This document shows positions 5,788 to 13,521 of a stretch of 15,603 nucleotides of DNA, piece after piece. A program made the position numbers and the translations under genes. The notes below the pieces were generated by a model. The model was not told where the DNA came from. It saw only the letters and a program-made list of their open reading frames with translations, and ran no database searches. How positions within the stretch are numbered: position 1 is the first letter of the stretch; each line of letters opens with the position of its first letter. The stretch is from an uncultured Elusimicrobium sp. Its GTDB lineage: Bacteria > Elusimicrobiota > Elusimicrobia > Elusimicrobiales > Elusimicrobiaceae. Where the stretch lies: contig CACXHA010000012.1 in assembly GCA_902767385.1 (NCBI GenBank), positions 1-15,603 of the forward strand, read 5' to 3'.

Positions 5788-8106
5788 ATGGCTGACGAAA
5801 AAGACCTCAAATCGGAAGCAAAAATAATTGCATTTTCCGGCCCAAAAGATGGAGCGGGAAAAACGACGCTAGCCCTTAATTTGGCACTGGGTTGGGCGGG
5901 TATTCAAAAACGACCAGTTTTGGTGGTTCCGTTGGATCCGTTGGCTCGCCAAGAACATAGTTTTTACTTAAATATCAAAAAACCGGTTAGCGTAGCCGAC
6001 TTGCTCCGCACGTTAGGCAACACCAATATTGCAGTAGTAGGGGGCCTTTTAAGAGGTAAAATTTCTATGTCTCAGTGGGGAGTGGGATTATTACCCTTAG
6101 GGAATACACGTGCGCAAGTAGCCTCCATTAGCCCTAAAATTTTGATACCTATTCTCTCGCGCTTAGCGCAAACTTTTGATATTTTCTTAGATGTAGATTC
6201 TAGCTTTCCTATGCAGGCATTTGCGTTTGATATTGCCGATAAGGTGTTTTGGGTTTCTCAGGCTACACGCACGCACTTAAACGCTACGGTGCAACTTTTT
6301 AACGACTATAAAGAGCAACATTATCCCATGGACCGGTTAAGCGTTATTTGTAACGCGTATGATATGCCGGGCTCTATCGGATATGCCGAGATTGAAAATT
6401 TTTACTCTAAGTTAGGGCAAGAAATAGATGTATTTTTACCATGGGACGAAGAGGTAATGAGCAGTTCCAACCGCCGCGAAGTAGAAATTATTGTCAATCC
6501 GCAAGCGGAGTGGGTAAAAGGTCTACGTTTGGTGCTTGCTAAAATCCGCGATTTAAAACCGGCTCCCAAAGATTGGACGGCCTCCGTTTCCGATGCCGAA
6601 TTTACACAAGCCGCACAAGAAATTTGGAGCCCGTTGCTATTTAATGAAGGCAAAACGCAAAGCACCAAAAACCATGTAGTCGATGAAGAACAAACCGGGT
6701 CTGCCAAGCTTTCCTTTTGGGATGATTTAAAGCAAAAGGTGCACAAGGAAGTAGTTCACACGTTAGAAATTGAGCATATTGTAGTGAGTGATGAAAGTTC
6801 TGCCAGCGCCCAAACGCGCAAACGGGTGGCAGCTATTGTAGATGATATTTTGCAAAAGCAACCCAACTTGCAATTTTCCCGGGAACAGCGTGCGCGCTTT
6901 TCTTCGGAGCTCTTAGATGAAATTTTGGGATTGGGGCCGTTGGAAGTGTTAATGCGAGACCCGGCCGTTACCGAAATTATGGTAAACTCTTTTGATAAAA
7001 TTTTTATCGAACAAAAAGGGAAGCTCACGCTTACCAAATACAAATTTAGAAATAATGACCAAGTAGTACAAGTAATTAAACGTATTGTGGCTCCGTTGGG
7101 CCGTCGTATTGATGAATCGGTACCGCTTGTGGACGCCCGTTTAAAAGACGGTTCTCGTGTAAACGCCATTATTTCGCCGTTGGCTGTTTCGGGTCCCACA
7201 CTTACTATTCGTCGTTTTTCCCAAAAACCATTCGGGCCGGAAGATTATTACCGTTTTGGTACGATTACGCCCGCGTGTATGGAATTTATTGAACAATGTG
7301 TTAAAATCCGCAAAAACATTATTGTTTGCGGAGGTACGGGCACCGGTAAAACCACTTTCTTAAATGCAATCTCCGGTTATATTGCTGATGACGAGCGTAT
7401 CATTACCGTAGAAGATACGGCAGAGTTGCGCTTACAACAACCGCACTGGGTATCTTTGGAAAGCCGTCCACCAAACGTAGAAGGCAAAGGGGCGGTGACG
7501 ATTCAAGATTTGGTAAAAAACTGCTTGCGTATGCGTCCGGACCGCATTGTAGTAGGGGAGTGTCGCGGTGGAGAAGCTTTGGATATGTTACAGGCCATGA
7601 ACACTGGGCACGAAGGTTCTTTAACGACGATTCATGCCAATACGCCGCGCGATGGGTTATCCCGTTTGGAAGCTATGTGTATGCAAACTGGGGCCGAGTT
7701 ACCCGTTTACGTAATTCGTGAAATGATCGCATCAGCCGTCAACTTAATCGTTCAGCTTTCCCGTTTTTCGGATGGTTCGCGTAAAGTAACCTACATTACC
7801 GAAATGCATGGTCAAAAAGACGGTGTTATCCAATCTACGGATTTATTCCGCTATGTGCAGACCGGGGTAGATGAAAACGGTAAAGTGCAAGGGGTGTTTG
7901 CTCCCACAGGGAACTTGCCTACCTTCTTTGATGAATTTGCTGCTAAAGGGCATCAAGTATCGCGGGAAGTATTTACCCAAGGAGCAGTTCCTTTGGACTT
8001 AGATGGAGAACCGGATTTAAAGGCGGTTGAACGGTTGCAAAAAGAGCAGCAAGGGCGCTCGGATATGCCTCAAGCTCCGTTGCCGCCGGCTCCGCCAAAA
8101 ATTTAA
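5788..8106 (+). CDS. tadA: TadZ/CpaE-TadA/CpaF fusion: MinD-like ATPase joined to the pilus assembly ATPase
   Basis: This 772-residue protein joins two Tad proteins. Residues about 10-255 are a MinD/ParA-type P-loop domain with a deviant Walker A (G18-P-K-D-G-A-G-K-T-T27, including signature Lys20) and a D135-V-D Walker B region; this matches TadZ/CpaE, which places the machine, but lacks the receiver-like N-terminal domain of many TadZ proteins. A linker (about 255-305) leads to a TadA/CpaF secretion ATPase: N-terminal domain about 310-490, Walker A G515-G-T-G-T-G-K-T-T523, Asp box V-E-D-T near 541-544, Walker B V-V-G-E 588-591, and the His box with T-T-I-H-A-N at 613-618. The TadA half hydrolyses ATP to drive pilin addition. 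The C-terminus is a Pro-rich tail. The frame is unbroken with no internal stop, so the fusion is not an obvious sequencing error. No separate tadZ or tadA is present. Confidence 0.95.
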   Translation: MADEKDLKSEAKIIAFSGPKDGAGKTTLALNLALGWAGIQKRPVLVVPLDPLARQEHSFYLNIKKPVSVADLLRTLGNTNIAVVGGLLRGKISMSQWGVGLLPLGNTRAQVASISPKILIPILSRLAQTFDIFLDVDSSFPMQAFAFDIADKVFWVSQATRTHLNATVQLFNDYKEQHYPMDRLSVICNAYDMPGSIGYAEIENFYSKLGQEIDVFLPWDEEVMSSSNRREVEIIVNPQAEWVKGLRLVLAKIRDLKPAPKDWTASVSDAEFTQAAQEIWSPLLFNEGKTQSTKNHVVDEEQTGSAKLSFWDDLKQKVHKEVVHTLEIEHIVVSDESSASAQTRKRVAAIVDDILQKQPNLQFSREQRARFSSELLDEILGLGPLEVLMRDPAVTEIMVNSFDKIFIEQKGKLTLTKYKFRNNDQVVQVIKRIVAPLGRRIDESVPLVDARLKDGSRVNAIISPLAVSGPTLTIRRFSQKPFGPEDYYRFGTITPACMEFIEQCVKIRKNIIVCGGTGTGKTTFLNAISGYIADDERIITVEDTAELRLQQPHWVSLESRPPNVEGKGAVTIQDLVKNCLRMRPDRIVVGECRGGEALDMLQAMNTGHEGSLTTIHANTPRDGLSRLEAMCMQTGAELPVYVIREMIASAVNLIVQLSRFSDGSRKVTYITEMHGQKDGVIQSTDLFRYVQTGVDENGKVQGVFAPTGNLPTFFDEFAAKGHQVSREVFTQGAVPLDLDGEPDLKAVERLQKEQQGRSDMPQAPLPPAPPKI

Positions 8107-8113
8107 TTTGACT

Positions 8114-9736
8114 ATGAAGAAGAAAGGTGTATTCGTAAAATTGGTTTTAGCGATGGGGTTGTTCCTGGTTGTCCCGGGGATGGCACGGGCCCGTTCACTA
8201 GACGCTAATGACTTGCGTAAGATTCAATGTGCGCAAGATAAAATGCGTATTTTGGCCGGATTTTTTAATGTAGATTCCAAAGAGACCAGTTACACCTTAA
8301 CCGATTTGTGCGGTGCGGCCGCTAATAAACCGGTTACCATGCCGGATTGGTTTGCGGACGAACTGGCCCGCATGGACAAAAACAAAGTTGTATTTGTTAA
8401 GACGGAAAATCAAACCTATAGTGAAGTAGATTTGTGGCGCCAGGCCTTTTCCAATGTGTATTTGTATTTGGACCGTGCCGCCCAATCGTTAGATCCCAAT
8501 CGTCCCATTGTGTTAGAGCAGCTTTCTCGCGGTTATGTAGGTAACCGGTTAAACCTGATGGCCACGTTAGACCGTCTTAATAAAGACTTGTTGCGCGGGG
8601 ACCAACTGCTTGTTATGAAAGACAGTATGGACGGCAGAGCCCGTTCCATGCTTTCTACACTTGAGTTAATTAATAATGAATTTTTTAGCACCATTGAATC
8701 TTTTTCCAGCCCGGTATCGCAACGGGATGAGAAATACCGTAAATCTGTCATGGCGGTAGTGGTGCTGGCCAACCACCTGTATGCACAATTTATGGGAAGC
8801 TCTATACCGGCAACTCCGCCCAACCCTGAAACGTACCGCACTACCCAGGCCGATCGTTTGTTTAGCTTGATTCTCATTTTGATAGGGGCTGTATTGGCGG
8901 GGATGTTTGTATATTTCTTAATCAGCAACAAACGTGAAACCATTGATCGCGCGTTAGAGGATTACCGGACAAAGAGCACGCTATGGGCCGAAGATTTTAA
9001 CCGTCAGTTTATTACCATTGATGTTAAATACATTGTTATAGGCACGATTTCGGTGTTTATGGTTATTGGGTTTTTATTTGGGTGGATGATTGGCGGATTT
9101 TTGGGTGTATTTGTATTCTTGGCGTTTTTGGCGCTAGGCGGTGTGGTGAGTATTCGTATTCCTGCTTCTATTTTAGACGCTCTTAAAAAGAGCCGCGGTA
9201 TCAAAGTGAATAAACAACTGATGGATGCTTTAATTTTGCTTTCTAACTCACTTCGTTCGGGTATGGACATTGTGCAAGGTTTTGAGATGGTTTCCAAAGA
9301 TTTATTGCCTCCTATTTCGGATGAATTTGGCTTGGTAGTTAAAAACTATCAACTGGGCACTCCCTTTGAACAAGCTTTAGATGGTATGGTAAACCGCGTA
9401 GACAGCCGTATGCTTTCTTACATTGTAAAGGCCATTATTATTCAACGGCAAGTGGGTGGTAACTTACCGGTTATCTTTGCGCGTTTGGTAGAAAATATTC
9501 GCGAAGAAAGCAAGCTGGAAGAAAAACTGCAGGCCATGACGGCACAGCAACGTATTCAATCCATTGTAGTCAGTATTATGCCTTTTGTGATGATGATGGT
9601 TATGTTTGTATTTAACCCGACCCAAATGATTAATTTCTATACCAGCCCTATCGGGATGATGGTATTTCTGTTTTGTATTGTGTGGATCTTTATCGGGATG
9701 CAGGTACTTCGCAAACTGGGGGACATTAAGGTATGA
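8114..9736 (+). CDS. tadB: TadB-like inner membrane platform protein with a long exported N-terminal domain
   Basis: I chose ATG 8114 (540 residues) because it gives a good signal peptide (M-K-K-K, hydrophobic core, A-R-A cut near 27); the upstream in-frame start at 8027 would overlap the ATPase gene. Residues about 28-248 form an extracytoplasmic, mostly helical domain with two cysteines (C-A-Q-D-K-M and D-L-C-G) that could form a disulfide. A membrane helix follows at 250-271, then paired helices at about 307-350. The GspF-type domain spans about 375-500, with L-R-S-G-M-D-I-V-Q-G-F and the V-G-G-N-L-P motif, and the last two helices end the protein. TadB with TadC forms the inner-membrane platform driven by TadA. 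Usual TadB proteins are about 300 residues, so the N-terminal 220 are extra. No clear Shine-Dalgarno is visible; it starts 7 nt after the ATPase stop, suggesting coupling. Confidence 0.9.
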   Translation: MKKKGVFVKLVLAMGLFLVVPGMARARSLDANDLRKIQCAQDKMRILAGFFNVDSKETSYTLTDLCGAAANKPVTMPDWFADELARMDKNKVVFVKTENQTYSEVDLWRQAFSNVYLYLDRAAQSLDPNRPIVLEQLSRGYVGNRLNLMATLDRLNKDLLRGDQLLVMKDSMDGRARSMLSTLELINNEFFSTIESFSSPVSQRDEKYRKSVMAVVVLANHLYAQFMGSSIPATPPNPETYRTTQADRLFSLILILIGAVLAGMFVYFLISNKRETIDRALEDYRTKSTLWAEDFNRQFITIDVKYIVIGTISVFMVIGFLFGWMIGGFLGVFVFLAFLALGGVVSIRIPASILDALKKSRGIKVNKQLMDALILLSNSLRSGMDIVQGFEMVSKDLLPPISDEFGLVVKNYQLGTPFEQALDGMVNRVDSRMLSYIVKAIIIQRQVGGNLPVIFARLVENIREESKLEEKLQAMTAQQRIQSIVVSIMPFVMMMVMFVFNPTQMINFYTSPIGMMVFLFCIVWIFIGMQVLRKLGDIKV

Positions 9737-10620
9737 GCAACTTAATGATTGTAGGACTCAATTTGCTGTTATTAATAGGGGCGGGAGCTACCTTTGTGGG
9801 TATTTTCCGTCTGTTTGCTCCCTCGGCCGAAAAGGAAGAAATTGTAGATATTGCCGTACGCCGTTATAAATCAGCTTCCAGTTTTGCACGTTTAAATCCG
9901 GATGCCAAACTTTTGGATAAATTAGCGGTGTTTTGTCTCAATACCTTTCATTTGGAAGATTCCCTAGAAGAAATGTACTTGCAATTGGGCAGCCCGGACA
10001 AACCGCAACCGGTAGATATTTTGTATACTAAAATTGTTGTAGCCATTTTGTTGCCGGCGGCAATGATGCTTTTGTTTAAGTCTTTTTGGCCGATTATTTT
10101 CTTGCCGATAGGGTTTATTTTGCCGGACGTGCTTATTAAGAGCCGTATTCAAAAACGCCAACAAGAAATTTTAGGTAATTTCTCTACTACGGTAGATTTG
10201 GCCGCGCTAATTATTGAATCTGGGTTGGATTATTTAACCGCTTTTGAAAGAATTATTAAAGTGGCGCGTGAAAAAACGATTTTAGAGGAAGAGCTGGAAA
10301 AAACAATTGGTGAAATTAAACTGGGCTACTCTCGCCGGGAAGCATTGGAGCGTTTTGCTGCCCGTACAGGTGTGCAGGAAGTACGCTCTTTGGTGGGGTT
10401 GATTATTCAGTCTGATGAATTAGGTACCAGTTTAGTAGATTTACTGCGCAACTTTTCGGCAGATTTACGTTCTCGTCGTCTAAACAAGGCGGAGAAGTTG
10501 GCTGCCCAGGCCTCTACCAAGATGTTATTTCCCTTGTTTATTTTCATCTTCCCAACGATTTTTATTTTAATTTTATCACCGATGCTTAGCGGACTTTTTT
10601 CCGGCGGACTCGGGTTTTGA
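9733..10620 (+). CDS. tadC: TadC inner membrane platform protein
   Basis: The 295-residue protein overlaps tadB by 4 nt (ATGA), a sign of translational coupling and matched amounts. An N-terminal helix (about 5-28) is followed by a cytoplasmic stretch, paired helices at about 100-135, a GspF-type domain (about 150-260) containing D-L-A-A-L-I-I-E-S-G-L-D and the Q-S-D-E-L-G-T-S-L motif, and a final hydrophobic segment at about 264-290. Length and layout match TadC. It pairs with TadB as the polytopic platform for pilin insertion. The TPR gene begins 9 nt after its stop. Confidence 0.93.
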   Translation: MSNLMIVGLNLLLLIGAGATFVGIFRLFAPSAEKEEIVDIAVRRYKSASSFARLNPDAKLLDKLAVFCLNTFHLEDSLEEMYLQLGSPDKPQPVDILYTKIVVAILLPAAMMLLFKSFWPIIFLPIGFILPDVLIKSRIQKRQQEILGNFSTTVDLAALIIESGLDYLTAFERIIKVAREKTILEEELEKTIGEIKLGYSRREALERFAARTGVQEVRSLVGLIIQSDELGTSLVDLLRNFSADLRSRRLNKAEKLAAQASTKMLFPLFIFIFPTIFILILSPMLSGLFSGGLGF

Positions 10621-10629
10621 GGAATTACT

Positions 10630-12102
10630 ATGAATAAACAACTGATAACAATGAGTGTTTTGTTCGGGCTGGTTTCCACGGTTTCTGCATCAACGTTCAA
10701 CCGGGAAGTTCCCGTTCGTCAATATGGCAAAGAAGCGGGGTTGTTATTAGATTTAGGGAAAATTTCTTTAGGTACACTTAATGATGTGGAGGAAAAAAAG
10801 CAATATCTTTCTACCGTCCAGCTTGAAAAGCAACGGATTCAAAATTATACTTTGCGCATGGTGTATGAAAACGCGTACCAACTCTATAAACAAGGGGATT
10901 ATCAGCGGGCTCAAGAGCTTGCGCAGACCATTTTAAGTATTGACCCCAATTTCAAACAAGCGCAAACATTGGCGCAACAAGCAAACCACATGGGTACTTA
11001 TGGAACGGTTTCCGAGTCCCAAGTGTTAGATGCCAAATTTAAAGAAGCGGCCGCCCTGTACGATAGCGGACGCTTGGTGGAAGCAAACGATAAATTAAAT
11101 GAAATTTTAACGATTCGTCCGGGCAATTCTAAAGCGTTATCTTGGAAAAGACAAATCGATGCGGAAATTGCCCAAGAATATGCCCGTCGGGGAGATGTGG
11201 CCAATAAGCAAGGGGATTACCAGGCTGCCTTGGATGCTTGGTACAATTCTCTTTTAATGCGCAAAGACGACCCTGCCTTAGTGGCTAAAATTTCAGAGGC
11301 GGAATCTAAATTGCGCCACCAGCAATTGCAAGAAAATATGAAACAGGCCTTGGAACTATACAATCAAGGCCAATACATAGAAGCGTATGCGGTGTTTGAG
11401 CGGATTAAAAAAATTCAACCAGGGGATGTTCGAGTGCAAAAATATATGTCCCAGCTTAAAAATGAAATTGCCGGTGGTTATTATACGGCAGGTTGCCAAG
11501 CATACAATGCCTATCAATTTGATAAAGCGGTTTCTTATTGGAATAATGCTAAAAAATGGGGGGCCGATAGCGTGGCTATGGACAATTTAGTTAAACAAGC
11601 CCGCAACGCAAAAGAACGTTATATTCGCAATCAAGAATTACAGGCCAAACGGTTAGAATTGGAAGCGAAACAAGCTGAAATTACGGCCCAAGAAGCGGCT
11701 GAAAAAGCGAAACAAAAGACGGAAGAACTGGAAAAGAAACTGGATCAGCAAGACATTCTTGAAACTATTACAGTAGATAACCAGATTCCTACTTTAGCTC
11801 CCACTCCAGGGGTGCCTGGGACATCTACAACAGTTACTACTACCACCACCACGACTACCACACCCGACGGCTTGCCGGGGGTGTCGGAAGTGGTGCCGGG
11901 ATTGTCGGGTGGAGTAACACGCGTGTCGGCCGAGGCCAGTGCAGCTTCTCGTGCTAAATATATCGAAGGGTTAGATGCCTTTAACCAAGATGATTTTGAG
12001 CGTGCCCGCCAGGCATGGATTGTGGCTAAACAGTTGGATCCGGGCAATACCGATGCGGAACTTGGGTTGCGTAAAGTAGAAGAATTGATGATGATTAAGT
12101 AG
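10630..12102 (+). CDS. Exported TPR protein with coiled coil and Thr-rich linker, TadD-like position
   Basis: The 490-residue protein has a signal peptide (about 1-20, V-S-A) and a GAGGA binding site that overlaps the tadC stop. Tetratricopeptide-like repeats lie at about 79-112, 136-170, 185-215, 236-270 and 278-312, with Y/G-D-Y and I-x-P-x-N/D features. A charged Ala/Glu/Lys-rich coiled coil follows (about 318-375), then a low-complexity linker with nine threonines in a row (403-411) between Pro/Gly-rich stretches, and one more TPR (about 443-476). TadD, the TPR lipoprotein of Tad loci, acts in secretin or pilus assembly; this protein is longer, has no lipobox and is not clearly TadD. Its position suggests a periplasmic scaffold for the secretin or platform. 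The short secretin lacks its own periplasmic domains, so this protein might supply that link. Role inferred. Confidence 0.8.
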   Translation: MNKQLITMSVLFGLVSTVSASTFNREVPVRQYGKEAGLLLDLGKISLGTLNDVEEKKQYLSTVQLEKQRIQNYTLRMVYENAYQLYKQGDYQRAQELAQTILSIDPNFKQAQTLAQQANHMGTYGTVSESQVLDAKFKEAAALYDSGRLVEANDKLNEILTIRPGNSKALSWKRQIDAEIAQEYARRGDVANKQGDYQAALDAWYNSLLMRKDDPALVAKISEAESKLRHQQLQENMKQALELYNQGQYIEAYAVFERIKKIQPGDVRVQKYMSQLKNEIAGGYYTAGCQAYNAYQFDKAVSYWNNAKKWGADSVAMDNLVKQARNAKERYIRNQELQAKRLELEAKQAEITAQEAAEKAKQKTEELEKKLDQQDILETITVDNQIPTLAPTPGVPGTSTTVTTTTTTTTTPDGLPGVSEVVPGLSGGVTRVSAEASAASRAKYIEGLDAFNQDDFERARQAWIVAKQLDPGNTDAELGLRKVEELMMIK

Positions 12103-12115
12103 GAGTGAATATCTC

Positions 12116-13222
12116 ATGAAATTAACCTCTAAATGGCTTTTATGGTTTGTTTTAATTACGGTGTATGCGGCCGTAATCGGTGGTTTGTTTTATTACAATT
12201 TGTTTAAGTATGTCTTTGATACTAAACTACAAAACGAAATGATAGAAATGGTGCGGTATCGCGCCCCGCAGTTAGTGCAGGGGCTTGCCGCTAAACCGAA
12301 ACAAGTGTCTTTTAATGAAGCCAACCAAATGAAAGACATGATGCAAAATGATGCGCGTGTCAGAAGTATCATTTACCTCAATTATGATGGGTCTATTCGG
12401 TGGCATGAAAATACTAAATTTATGGGCATGTCCTATACGGACTATAATAATTCCGTAGGTTTTGATAGTAATGCAGCGGTGCAGGCAATTCGTAATGGGG
12501 TTCCGCGGGCTGTCTTAGTTTCAGGGGGGGATTCTTATGATATGGCTATCCCGCTTTTAGCCAAAGGCGATACCGTAGCGGGGGTTATCAATTTAACGGT
12601 TTCACGAGAGGCGGCTCGTGAATTGATTCGTTCGGCAATGATAAAGTATTGTATGGGGGCTTTGGTAATGATTTTGCTTATAGGCGGAGTCCTCTATTTA
12701 TTTTTATTGTTAAAGGTTATTCGTCCACTCACTAGTTTAAAGGATTCCATTGAAGCCGTTTCTTTGAACCATTTAACGTTGGATGTTCCGCAGCGTAAAG
12801 ATGAAGTGGGGGATGTAGCGACGGCAGTAAAGGGGTTGCTCGCTAAGATAAACGAAGACATAAAAGGGTTTGAAGACGTAGAGATTATGTCTTTAGAAAA
12901 GGAAAAGACTTGGTGGAAAGCTATTTTGGCGGTCGCTGTTCCCAAGGGAACGCGTGCTTTGGTAGTGGATGAAAACAATAATGTGTTGTATACGAATTTT
13001 GAATTTGAAGCAACTGAAAAGCGTACGGTCCATTTGCTAGATATTTTTAATGGCCGTCAGCAAGAAATTATCCAGGTAGTAGGGGAGGCTTTGGAAAATC
13101 CGAATCGAGTATTGCGCGCAACTGTAATGAGCCAAGGAATTAAATGTTTGGTAAAAGTTGTGCAACTGCCTGATGATGCTGGAAAGAATCGTATGATTGT
13201 GGTATTAGAGCCGGAAAACTAG
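12116..13222 (+). CDS. Membrane sensor: extracytoplasmic domain, HAMP and PAS-like domain, no catalytic output
   Basis: The 368-residue protein starts 10 nt after AGGAG. Helix 1 (about 7-29) and helix 2 (about 179-202) flank an extracytoplasmic domain with a PAS/single-Cache-like core (R-S-I-I-Y-L-N-Y-D-G-S-I, later D-M-A-I-P-L and G-V-I-N-L-T-V). A HAMP segment follows (about 203-255: I-R-P-L-T, then D-E-V-G-D-V). The C-terminal 100 residues look like a small PAS fold (A-L-V-V-D-E-N-N-N-V-L-Y-T-N) and then the protein stops. I see no His-kinase, GGDEF, EAL, phosphatase or chemoreceptor signalling domain, so a signal would have to pass by protein contact. Lying inside the Tad operon, it may sense the surface or pilus state and act on the ATPase or on another regulator. 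Architecture is visible; function is inference. Confidence 0.75.
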   Translation: MKLTSKWLLWFVLITVYAAVIGGLFYYNLFKYVFDTKLQNEMIEMVRYRAPQLVQGLAAKPKQVSFNEANQMKDMMQNDARVRSIIYLNYDGSIRWHENTKFMGMSYTDYNNSVGFDSNAAVQAIRNGVPRAVLVSGGDSYDMAIPLLAKGDTVAGVINLTVSREAARELIRSAMIKYCMGALVMILLIGGVLYLFLLLKVIRPLTSLKDSIEAVSLNHLTLDVPQRKDEVGDVATAVKGLLAKINEDIKGFEDVEIMSLEKEKTWWKAILAVAVPKGTRALVVDENNNVLYTNFEFEATEKRTVHLLDIFNGRQQEIIQVVGEALENPNRVLRATVMSQGIKCLVKVVQLPDDAGKNRMIVVLEPEN

Positions 13223-13239
13223 TTTTTGAGGAGCGTGTT

Positions 13240-13509
13240 ATGAAAGTAGAAATTAAAAAAGTATCTATCAAAGATGTGCTGTTTTCGGTGTTTCCGTTAG
13301 CAGTATTTATTGTCATGTTTATAGCGGCCTGTTTAGAAGTGTTCAAACCGGAAGCTTCTTTTACAGTTTCCTATTTGATGGGGCTTGTCTTGTTTGCTAT
13401 CCAAGGGACTCTGTTGTTTTTAGTAAGCACAGTCGTCTTTTTGGCTGTATACAATTTTCTATGCACGTTAGGTATTCGTGGAGTACGTGTAGAATTGGAA
13501 GATAAATAA
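13240..13509 (+). CDS. Small two-helix membrane protein of unknown function
   Basis: This 89-residue protein has a good GAGGAG site 6 nt before its ATG. Two hydrophobic helices (about 13-33 and 43-72) are joined by a short polar loop (K-P-E-A-S), and the tail is charged (G-V-R-V-E-L-E-D-K). The overall plan, a basic N-terminus with V-E-I-K-K-V-S, two helices and a G-x-x-V-x-L end, vaguely resembles DUF3566-type membrane proteins, but I cannot confirm that. It lies between the HAMP-PAS sensor and the thiol protein with gaps of 17 and 12 nt, so it is very likely co-expressed and may be a partner of the sensor. Confidence 0.7.
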   Translation: MKVEIKKVSIKDVLFSVFPLAVFIVMFIAACLEVFKPEASFTVSYLMGLVLFAIQGTLLFLVSTVVFLAVYNFLCTLGIRGVRVELEDK

Positions 13510-13521
13510 AGGAGAAAATCA

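Noticed and set aside
8027..8113. Upstream in-frame start for tadB overlapping the ATPase gene
   Set aside because: It would overlap the ATPase gene by 80 nt and bury the signal peptide that begins cleanly at ATG 8114.
11836..11862. Simple DNA repeat in the TPR gene
   Set aside because: The Thr codons vary (ACT, ACC, ACG, ACA), so it is a protein-level low-complexity linker and not a slippage-prone microsatellite.
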